Origin: Cytophagales bacterium | GTDB taxonomy: Bacteria > Bacteroidota > Bacteroidia > Cytophagales > Cyclobacteriaceae | Direction of reading: 5' to 3' | Length of the DNA stretch: 6,149 nt | NCBI GenBank assembly: GCA_003541895.1 | Contig: DPLR01000020.1 | Coordinates: 1 to 6,149 of the forward strand | Shown: positions 1-4,970 of the stretch, piece by piece | How the letters are laid out: the number at the start of each line of letters is the position of its first letter | How positions within the stretch are numbered: the stretch's first letter is position 1 | Program-made: the position numbers and the translations under genes | Notes under the pieces: generated by a model | What the model was told of the DNA's origin: nothing | Seen by the model: the letters and a program-made list of their open reading frames with translations, nothing else | Database searches by the model: none

Positions 1-9
1 TCACACAAT

Positions 10-58
10 GAGACTGCTTCGCTCCGCGCTCTTTCCACTCTGGTGCTCGCAGTGACGT
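10..58 (+). repeat. Interspersed repeat family 1, copy A
   Basis: This 49-bp unit begins GAGACTGCTTCGCTC and ends GCTCGCAGTGACGT. It is repeated at 136-184 with 43 of 49 positions identical and no gaps. Its two ends also match, inverted, the ends of the unit at 73-109, so 10-58 and 73-109 could fold into a long hairpin: 11 of 12 outer bases and 10 of 11 inner bases pair. It lies outside any credible reading frame. From general knowledge, short repeats with TGCTTCG and GCAGTGACGT ends are scattered between genes in many Bacteroidota genomes. What moves them is not visible here. Confidence 0.85.
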
Positions 59-72
59 ACACAAAAAATAAA

Positions 73-109
73 ACGTCATTGCGAGGGCGCCTCGACCGAA
101 GCAATCTCC
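73..109 (-). repeat. Interspersed repeat family 1, inverted copy B
   Basis: This 37-bp unit reads ACGTCATTGCGAGG at its left end and CGAAGCAATCTCC at its right end. Read on the minus strand it matches the ends of copies A and A', but its centre is about 12 bp shorter. It sits between two direct copies, so it can pair with either one. The sequence to its right (AAGTAAGTAAACCGATTTCA, 110-129) is also found beside the decayed copy at 1692-1748. The repeat unit in this genome therefore probably includes that flank. Confidence 0.8.
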
Positions 110-135
110 AAGTAAGTAAACCGATTTCATTCGTG

Positions 136-184
136 GAGACTGCTTCGCTCTACACTCTTTCCGCGCTGGCGCTCGCAGTGACGT
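136..184 (+). repeat. Interspersed repeat family 1, copy A'
   Basis: This is a second 49-bp direct copy of the unit at 10-58. The six differences all lie in the central part (offsets 16-36), while both ends are identical. End conservation with a variable centre suggests the ends are what is recognised or structurally needed. The copy ends 58 bp before the start of the TfoX-like gene. Confidence 0.85.
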
Positions 185-200
185 GTTCTTCTTAAGAACA
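184..200. other. Small perfect hairpin
   Basis: TGTTCTT (184-190) and AAGAACA (194-200) form a perfect 7-bp inverted repeat around a CTT loop, directly abutting repeat copy A'. It lies 42 bp upstream of the TfoX-like start. It could be a small operator-like dyad or just part of the repeat island. Nothing in the sequence decides between these. Confidence 0.4.
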
Positions 201-242
201 TCAACAACGGAAGAGTTCTAAAAAAATCAGCACCTTTGTTTC

Positions 243-575
243 ATGGCATCCGACAAGAAATTTGTTGAGTTCATCGTTGACCAGATAAAAAATGCTGGTA
301 CCATCAACGCCAAGAGCATGTTCGGTGAATACGCGCTCTACGCAGAGGACAAACTGTTTGGCTTGATCTGCGACAACAAACTATTTATAAAACCAACCGA
401 AGGTGGCAGAGCCTTTATCAAACACCCGCTCGAAGCCCCACCCTACCCCGGTGCTAAAAACAGTTTCTTAATTGAAGACAAGCTCGAAAATTGGAAATGG
501 CTTAGCGAGTTGGTGCGCATTACAGTGAAGGAACTCCCAGCTCCGAAAATTAAAAAGCCGAAGAAGAAACCCTGA
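243..575 (+). CDS. TfoX/Sxy N-terminal-domain protein
   Basis: This 110-residue protein consists of a single TfoX N-terminal domain. Recognisable features are an N-terminal helix (residues 5-18), the conserved MFGEYALY stretch (26-33), the strand pair around KLFGLICDNKLFIKP (37-51) and the PPYPGAK segment (66-72) followed by an aromatic-rich helix (WKWLSELV). In Gammaproteobacteria, full-length Sxy/TfoX has a second domain and activates competence genes together with CRP. That C-terminal domain is absent here, as is usual for stand-alone homologues in Bacteroidota, so a competence role should not be assumed. The tail from about residue 99 is very Lys/Pro rich (KIKKPKKKP) and could bind nucleic acid, which is inference. 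The ATG at 243 is chosen because it starts the domain. No clear Shine-Dalgarno site precedes it. The protein has no signal peptide and is presumably cytoplasmic. Confidence 0.85.
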   Translation: MASDKKFVEFIVDQIKNAGTINAKSMFGEYALYAEDKLFGLICDNKLFIKPTEGGRAFIKHPLEAPPYPGAKNSFLIEDKLENWKWLSELVRITVKELPAPKIKKPKKKP

Positions 576-667
576 CTCATGCATTGTTATTAGTGAAAAG
601 ACTTTTAAATGGGGAAACTAGCAACCTGAAATGAAACTTGAAACTTTGAAACCATTTTCTCCTGCCT

Positions 668-964
668 ATGTTCATCATTGACCTCCACTACATTGTTCCT
701 CTCGAGCAGCTTGATGCTCACATGACTGAACACGTAAAATATTTGCAGAAGTATTATAAGCTAAATGTATTTCTAGCTTCTGGCCGTAAGGTGCCCAGAA
801 CAGGTGGTATCATTTTAGCCCTTGCACCATCACGCGAAGCAGTTGACGAAATCATTAAAGAAGATCCGTTTTACTTGCACCAACTTGCCGAGTTTCGCGT
901 AACAGAGTTTCTCACCTCGCAGTCGCACCCTGAGCTTAAGAAGTTTTTGAAAGGACAACACTGA
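668..964 (+). CDS. YciI-like family protein
   Basis: This 98-residue protein matches the YciI-like fold (dimeric alpha-beta barrel, ferredoxin-like). Typical elements are the opening strand FIIDLHYIVPLEQLDAH, His22 at the position of the conserved family histidine, the SGRKVPRTGGIILA stretch (38-51), the EDPF motif (65-68) and a closing strand AEFRVTEF. Members are small cytoplasmic proteins proposed to be enzymes using a His/Asp pair. In this copy the residues after His22 (around 33-35, Asn-Val-Phe) lack the Asp found in the E. coli and Haemophilus type. Asp66 of the EDPF motif is present. The substrate is unknown. The gene lies 92 bp downstream of the TfoX-like gene on the same strand, so co-transcription is possible but not shown. 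Length is normal for the family and the ATG start fits the fold. Confidence 0.88.
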   Translation: MFIIDLHYIVPLEQLDAHMTEHVKYLQKYYKLNVFLASGRKVPRTGGIILALAPSREAVDEIIKEDPFYLHQLAEFRVTEFLTSQSHPELKKFLKGQH

Positions 965-1058
965 AATAGAAAGCCAAGGACGAGACACAAAGCACCGCAA
1001 ATAGCATTTGATTTATCCTGATATTAAGACTTACTTTTCCGTCCTACTAAACAAATAC

Positions 1059-1574
1059 ATGATGAAGCTACCTTTAATTACCACAGTCCTTTTTATTTCT
1101 GTCAATGCCCTTGGACAAGCAAAAGATTATTCTTCTGATGTGAAGTCGGTGGACGCGATCATTGCAGCCTTGTATGATGTGATCTCGGGCAACCCTAACA
1201 CAGAGCGCGACTGGGCCCGGTTTCGTAACCTTTTCAAACCTGAAACGCGACTCATTCCCACCCGAAAAACAGATACCGGTGAGTTTGTGATCAGAGCCTT
1301 GACTCCAGAAGAATATATTCAGCTGTTCACTTCACGCGTAAGCACAGGTTTTTTTGAACGTGAGTTGCATCGCAAAGAAGAAGCGTACGGAACAGTGACA
1401 CATGTGTTTAGTACCTATGAAACCAAGGAAAAGAAAGATGGACCTGTTACCAATCGCGGTATCAACAGCATCCAACTATTCAAAGACAATAGCCGCTATT
1501 ATATAATTAATATATTCTGGTGTGCCGAAAGTATGGGCTTTCCATTACCAGAGAAATACGTGAAGCAGAACTAA
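1059..1574 (+). CDS. Exported NTF2/SnoaL-like protein
   Basis: This encodes 171 residues from the ATG at 1059; an equally possible ATG follows at 1062. The reading frame extends upstream to a TTG at 1008, but that would put about 17 polar residues before the signal peptide, so I reject it. The N-terminus MMKLPLITTVLFISVNALGQ is a typical signal peptide, with cleavage near ALG-Q or GQA-K. The mature part resembles the NTF2/SnoaL cone fold: an N-terminal helix (SVDAIIAALYDVIS), then DWARFRNLFKPETRLIPT, a central helix (LTPEEYIQLF), and long beta strands ending in NSIQLFKDNSRYYIINIFWCAES. The fold serves both enzymes and ligand-binding proteins, so no reaction can be named. The likely location is the periplasm. 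It may be transcribed alone, with 94 bp separating it from the YciI-like gene. Confidence 0.75.
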   Translation: MMKLPLITTVLFISVNALGQAKDYSSDVKSVDAIIAALYDVISGNPNTERDWARFRNLFKPETRLIPTRKTDTGEFVIRALTPEEYIQLFTSRVSTGFFERELHRKEEAYGTVTHVFSTYETKEKKDGPVTNRGINSIQLFKDNSRYYIINIFWCAESMGFPLPEKYVKQN

Positions 1575-1600
1575 TTTAAATTCCTAGCCAAACCTGTTGT

Positions 1601-1691
1601 CAAGTATCGTCTCTCGAAGAGGACGATACGGTTTTCTTCACCACATCGTCCTGAAGCAGAGACGATGCTGTACTATAGCCCCCACGTTAAA
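1601..1691 (+). repeat. Composite hairpin repeat, copy I (two tandem hairpins)
   Basis: Positions 1601-1643 match 4834-4876 at 42 of 43 bases. Hairpin H1 (1604-1629) has outer arms GTATCGTC/GACGATAC, inner stem TCT/AGA, loop CGA and a bulged G. A second hairpin H2 (1644-1667) has arms CATCGTC/GACGATG, inner stem CTG/CAG, loop AAG and a bulged A. Between them is TTCTTCACCA, the hallmark of this family. Downstream, GCCCCCACGTTA (1678-1689) matches the family's GCCCCACGTCA right end. Copy I is therefore a family member with an extra hairpin placed between TTCTTCACCA and GCCCCACG. It begins 26 bp after the stop codon of the NTF2-like gene, so H1 followed by GGTTTTCTT may also help end that transcript. 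Confidence 0.8.
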
Positions 1692-1748
1692 ATGAATTCT
1701 GAGGGAGGCACGACCGAAGAATCTCCTTGTAAGTAAAACTGATTCCAC
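1692..1748 (-). repeat. Interspersed repeat family 1, decayed copy with flank
   Basis: The stretch GAGGGAGGCACGACCGAAGAATCTCC followed by TTGTAAGTAAAACTGATTCCA (about 1701-1748) aligns with copy B and its right flank at 82-128. It lacks the GC of CGAAGCAATC and has ATTCTGAGG in place of ATTGCGAGG. Those changes break the pairing ends, so this copy looks old or inactive. It lies directly against the composite hairpin repeat, so two repeat families abut here. Confidence 0.7.
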
Positions 1749-1841
1749 CGCTCGTACGCCATTACTTCGGTGAATATCAATTTTTCACCTCACGCCTACC
1801 GCATCCAATTTTTGACTAAAATTACGGTGAAAACATCTGCT

Positions 1842-4250
1842 ATGCACTCAAGGCTTACATTGCTCACGTTGATATTATTATTTTTTCATAGTGCTCATAC
1901 GCGGGCACAAGATTGTATAGCTCCAGTTATTGTTCTCACTGAAATTGACCAAACTACTTGCCTTGGAGCGACCCCAAACGGGGTTGTATATGCTGCAATC
2001 GCTAATGTAGTTCCGGGTCAAACCTTTACATTCCAATGGTACGCAGGCACAACCACAACAATTCCAATTGCCGCCAGTACTACTTCAACTTTGGCAAACG
2101 TGGCGAGTGGCTATTATACCGTCAAGGTTACGAATCAACAAACCAATTGCTCCGCAATAAACACCACTTATGTGAATGACCGATTGGATTTTCCAAATGC
2201 AAGCGCTACCATCAATTGCAACGGAGCCAATAGCAGCGCAGAAATAACGATCGGCAACCCTTCACCGGGCACATCGTATTCCTATCAGTGGTCTACCTCC
2301 AGTACCTTTACGCCAGGCACGCTTATTCCGGGGAATCAAAATGCATTGACTGGTATCGGTCCGGGCAGCTACAATGCTATAGTCACAAACGTTAATTCGA
2401 ACTGCAAACAAGCAATCGTGTTTACGGTAAGCTCCAGCCTGGTAAACAAAACTGATCAGGTGTTACTCAATGCATTTGATAATGTGATTTGTACCTCAGT
2501 AGGAAGTGGCAAGATCGATGTAGAAGTAAATGGCGCGGGCCAACAGGGAAATTCATTTACCTGGTATGCTGGCACTGACCCAACTTCAACTCCTTTGCCA
2601 GAAACGTCTAACGTATTGTCTGGATTAAACGCAGGCCTTTACACTTTTAACATGAACGATCCGCAGAGTGGTTGCGGTATAATGACCTTTGGCAACGTTA
2701 ACAATGTTCCTGATCTACCCAAAATGAACTTCCTTTTCACACCACAAACCTCCTGCAATAGTGCGCCAAATGGAACTATCATTGCTACCACTCTCGATGG
2801 CGAGCCGATCGTCAATTTCATCTTTAATTTTCCTCAATCGCCATCACCCATTGGCACCACGATTGGCACGGGGAGTTGGAATAACTTACTGGAGGGTGCT
2901 TACACCATCGCTACCACCAATGCCATCTCTGGCTGTATGAGTACTTCCTATGTAACCCTTCCCAATAGCCCGGAGACTCCGGTGCTGGGAAACATCATGG
3001 TAACGTGCCCAACAAGTGTAAATGGATTAGGCTCAGCGCAAGTAACAAACATCAGCCCGGGCAACCTCGTTGACTATTCAATTAGCTGGCTTGATAATAC
3101 GTTCAATGTTATTGGAACCGGATCAACTATTTCAAGCCTTCAGACTGGTAATTACATTGTTCGGGCAACGCATTTAAGTACGGACTGCTTTGCCTCTGCC
3201 AACGTCTCCATCATGGATGAGTCTTCGTTGTCAATTTCACTTGTGCCCGCAGATCAAACAAGTTGTGATCCACTTTCGCCCTCGGGCGGTCTTACGGTAA
3301 ACGCCAGCGGTGGTGTTTCATCCGATTATACTTATGAATGGCATGACGGTACGGATATCTCCAGCCCCATCAAGAGCACGCAAATCAGTTACTCCGGTCT
3401 GGCCGCTGGCAATTATACTGTTATCGTTACCAACAGTGGCTGTGATTATGTCAAGGCCGGAGCAGTGTCAAATAAAATTACACTGCCCGTGATCTCACTG
3501 ACATCTACCAACAACACTTCTTGCGTAGGTCAAAACGGCTCGATAACAGCCGAAGTGCAAACGGGTTCAACCAGCGATTATACTTTTTCGTGGTGGGATA
3601 TGGCATTAAATACTTTACCAGCAACGGGCCCTGTCATTTCTGGATTGGGCTCGGGTGCCTATAGAGTCACAGCAACCAGTATAGCTACTAAGTGTACGTC
3701 AATGCCAGGTAGTGCTTCTATTGCGAGCGGAACGGTGACTCCTGTTGTTGGTGTAATCAACGTTTCAGCTGCCTATTGTGGTCAGGCGAATGGAGGCCTT
3801 GAAGTATCATCGGTTTCACCAGGCCAAACCACTGACTATACATTCGCCTGGTATCAAGGCACAGATCAGATCAACGGTGCAACAAATGCCAACATCACCG
3901 GGCTGATGGTAGGTGATTATTCCGTTGTGGCTACCAATAAAAATACAGGCTGCGTCTCTGAAGCAACTTCACAAAGTATTTCATGTATTACCGCGATAGA
4001 AAAAACGCCAGACAGTTATTTCCAGGTTTTTCCTAACCCTACCGAGGGCGAAATCCACCTTACGTTCTCTAATCCAGAATCGCAAAAGACCACCGTGTCT
4101 TTCACGGATGTTTCCGGTAAGGTTCGTCTAACATTAGAGTCCTATGGATCTGAACTAAATAGGAGCTGCGGTGAAATGACCCCAGGTTTATATATTGTAC
4201 AGCTAAGGCAGGGCGCAAAGTTGTATTACCGTAAGCTCATTGTAAATTGA
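1842..4250 (+). CDS. T9SS cargo protein with eight Cys-paired repeats
   Basis: This is an 802-residue exported protein. The ATG at 1842 starts a clear signal peptide (MHSRLTLLTLILLFFHSAHT, cleavage after about Ala22). An in-frame GTG at 1770 would bury it and lies in a small dyad beside repeats, so I reject it. The mature part holds eight units of about 84 residues (roughly 28-112, 117-200, 204-289, 293-376, 378-460, 462-545, 549-631, 633-715). Each has an early Cys (often TSC), a central aromatic strand ending in Trp (YTFxWYxG type), then LxGLxxGxYxVxxTN and a late Cys. The Cys pairs are 40/103, 126/188, 217/278, 305/365, 389/449, 475/534, 561/618 and 646/704, spacing 57-63, which suggests one disulphide per unit. 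The fold is probably Ig-like, akin to SprB-type repeats. Residues 726-802 (FQVFPNPTEGEIHLTF to YYRKLIVN) form a type A sorting domain for outer-membrane export by T9SS. A surface adhesin role is inferred; no catalytic domain is visible. Unit 4 lacks the central Trp. Confidence 0.92.
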   Translation: MHSRLTLLTLILLFFHSAHTRAQDCIAPVIVLTEIDQTTCLGATPNGVVYAAIANVVPGQTFTFQWYAGTTTTIPIAASTTSTLANVASGYYTVKVTNQQTNCSAINTTYVNDRLDFPNASATINCNGANSSAEITIGNPSPGTSYSYQWSTSSTFTPGTLIPGNQNALTGIGPGSYNAIVTNVNSNCKQAIVFTVSSSLVNKTDQVLLNAFDNVICTSVGSGKIDVEVNGAGQQGNSFTWYAGTDPTSTPLPETSNVLSGLNAGLYTFNMNDPQSGCGIMTFGNVNNVPDLPKMNFLFTPQTSCNSAPNGTIIATTLDGEPIVNFIFNFPQSPSPIGTTIGTGSWNNLLEGAYTIATTNAISGCMSTSYVTLPNSPETPVLGNIMVTCPTSVNGLGSAQVTNISPGNLVDYSISWLDNTFNVIGTGSTISSLQTGNYIVRATHLSTDCFASANVSIMDESSLSISLVPADQTSCDPLSPSGGLTVNASGGVSSDYTYEWHDGTDISSPIKSTQISYSGLAAGNYTVIVTNSGCDYVKAGAVSNKITLPVISLTSTNNTSCVGQNGSITAEVQTGSTSDYTFSWWDMALNTLPATGPVISGLGSGAYRVTATSIATKCTSMPGSASIASGTVTPVVGVINVSAAYCGQANGGLEVSSVSPGQTTDYTFAWYQGTDQINGATNANITGLMVGDYSVVATNKNTGCVSEATSQSISCITAIEKTPDSYFQVFPNPTEGEIHLTFSNPESQKTTVSFTDVSGKVRLTLESYGSELNRSCGEMTPGLYIVQLRQGAKLYYRKLIVN

Positions 4251-4306
4251 GTTTGACTCAAGCCAAAATGAAAACTCAGCCTTCACTAATTTTGGCACCG
4301 TTTTCA
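4247..4306 (+). terminator. Possible terminator region with overlapping dyads
   Basis: A perfect dyad TTGAGT/ACTCAA (4247-4252, 4256-4261) spans the stop codon of the T9SS cargo gene. It is followed at once by GCCAAAAT/ATTTTGGC (4262-4269, 4289-4296), an 8-bp perfect inverted repeat. That one interlocks with TGAAAAC/GTTTTCA (4269-4275, 4300-4306), so the last two cannot form fully at the same time. There is no long U tract, only the U-rich part of GTTTTCACTTC. The position fits transcript end formation, but the call is tentative. Confidence 0.35.
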
Positions 4307-4353
4307 CTTCGATAATTAAAACTCTTTGCGGGGGTCTCGCACAAAGCAATGCA

Positions 4354-4389
4354 TCTCGTTGGGTGTTCTTCACCAACGCAAACCCGCTC
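4354..4389 (+). repeat. Hairpin repeat family, copy II (short, 'empty' form)
   Basis: The core GTTGGGTG (4358-4365), loop TTCTT, CACCAAC (4371-4377) folds into a 7-bp stem with one extra G. These 20 bases equal copy III once 4827-4868 is removed. The right flank (GCAAACCCGCTC) only loosely resembles the CAAGCCCCACGTC of copies III and IV, so this copy has diverged there. Confidence 0.7.
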
Positions 4390-4444
4390 TCGATCACGTT
4401 AGTTTGGTTGTTGGTGAGCCTTCACCCTTTCCGCGCGTAACACT

Positions 4445-4516
4445 ACTCTGTGATGACTCTGTGTACCCTGTGGTTGCTGCATTTTTTTACCACAGAGGGC
4501 ACGGAGTGCACAGAGT
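4445..4516. repeat. Imperfect palindrome of the CTCTGTG/CACAGAG type
   Basis: The left arm 4445-4474 (ACTCTGTG...CCTGTGGT) and right arm 4489-4516 (ACCACAGAGG...CACAGAGT) are imperfect inverted repeats around a 14-nt loop that includes a run of seven T. Within each arm the CTCTGTG or CACAGAG word recurs in variant form. Sequences of the general form ACCACAGAGGCACAGAGTGCACAGAG-like are, from general knowledge, common interspersed repeats in environmental bacteria of several phyla. It is unrelated in sequence to the other repeats in this window. Confidence 0.7.
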
Positions 4517-4599
4517 AACCACAGTTATAAACTTTCGTTATTGTTGGATGGTAATCCTCACCAAAGGCACGCGCGGCTGCACCCCACGTTTGCGTTGTC

Positions 4600-4627
4600 A
4601 TTCCGGCCGAGGCACGAGTGCCGGAAT
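4600..4627. repeat. GC-rich hairpin, ATTCCGGC/GCCGGAAT
   Basis: ATTCCGGC (4600-4607) and GCCGGAAT (4620-4627) are a perfect 8-bp inverted repeat with a 12-nt loop. The loop contains GGCAC-GA-GTGCC in overlap (4611-4622), so an alternative pairing extends ATTCC/GGAAT with GGCAC/GTGCC and bulges out six bases on the left. The type TCATTCCGGC...GCCGGAATC is a familiar intergenic repeat form in bacteria. No T tract follows, so I do not call it a terminator. Confidence 0.6.
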
Positions 4628-4733
4628 CTCAACGAGTCTGCTAGTTTACTCTGAACTAATTGCCGACTAGAAAGTCAACAACCGCTTTCATTGTTTGCGC
4701 TGAGTAGTATGTAACTGATAAGTTTTAGTTGAG

Positions 4734-4773
4734 ATGTCGGAACGCCACCGCGCACCACCACGCTGTCCGACAT
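4734..4773. repeat. Dyad ATGTCGGA/TCCGACAT
   Basis: A perfect 8-bp inverted repeat (4734-4741 and 4766-4773) encloses 24 bases rich in CACC words (CGCCACCGCGCACCACCACG). It lies 18 bp before hairpin family copy III. The strand asymmetry of the loop (many C, few G) argues against a longer stem. It could be another small interspersed repeat; no second copy occurs in this window. Confidence 0.5.
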
Positions 4774-4791
4774 GACAAATACAGACGAGTT

Positions 4792-4893
4792 GAAGGAAAT
4801 AATGCCTCTCTCCCGCGTTGGGTGTTATATTGCCAAGTATCGTCTCTCGAAGAGGACGATACGGTGTTCTTCACCAACAAGCCCCACGTCAAC
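4792..4893 (+). repeat. Hairpin repeat family, copy III (full, 'filled' form)
   Basis: Outer arms GTTGGGTG (4817-4824) and CACCAAC (4872-4878) are those of the short copies, but 42 bp intervene: ATATTGCCAA, hairpin H1 (4837-4862) and a second GGTGTT. GGTGTT occurs at 4821-4826 and 4863-4868, directly flanking the 36-bp extra piece. The right part 4863-4893 matches copy IV (5940-5970) at 30 of 31 bases. Its left flank GAAGGAAA...CTCTC also matches copy IV. Positions 4834-4876 match copy I at 42 of 43. Confidence 0.8.
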
Positions 4894-4970
4894 TCCGACA
4901 CAAATCGGTAATAGGAAAATTTTTCTTCAAGCCATTTCTATAAAACGAGCGCGAGCGTGATTCTAATTAT

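Larger units (their letters stand above)
4251..4970. other. Gene-free, repeat-rich gap between convergent genes
   Basis: I see no credible gene in these 720 bp. The open frames (for example 4326-4670 and 4729-4911) run through palindromes, have no recognisable protein features and read repeat DNA. The stretch holds the dyads at 4247-4306, hairpin family copy II (4354-4389), a large imperfect palindrome (4445-4516), a GC-rich hairpin (4600-4627), an 8-bp dyad (4734-4773) and hairpin family copy III (4792-4893). Between them I see nothing I can name. Confidence 0.7.

Noticed and set aside
1008..1058. TTG-initiated extension of the NTF2-like protein
   Set aside because: It adds 17 mostly polar residues before the signal peptide. 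The ATG pair at 1059 and 1062 gives a normal exported N-terminus.
1770..1841. GTG-initiated extension of the T9SS cargo protein by 24 residues
   Set aside because: It would bury the signal peptide, and the GTG lies within a small dyad (GGTGAA/TTCACC, 1769-1789) next to repeat DNA. The ATG at 1842 starts a textbook signal peptide.
4326..4670. Open frame of 114 codons in the convergent gap
   Set aside because: It runs through three different palindromes and its composition (many Arg, His, Cys, Thr) is unlike the neighbouring proteins.
4792..4893. CRISPR-like array made of the hairpin family
   Set aside because: The copies are 0.5 to 3.2 kb apart with no regular spacing, and they differ by internal modules. 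No cas gene is present.
4729..4960. Two overlapping open frames of about 60 codons
   Set aside because: They translate hairpin family copy III. The peptide VFFTNKPH shared with the frame at 5875-6099 is due to the DNA repeat, not to a protein family.
4947..4960. Tandem CGAGCG CGAGCG followed on the minus strand by TTTTA, as a terminator of the minus-strand gene
   Set aside because: The two CGAGCG words are direct, not inverted, so no stem forms.
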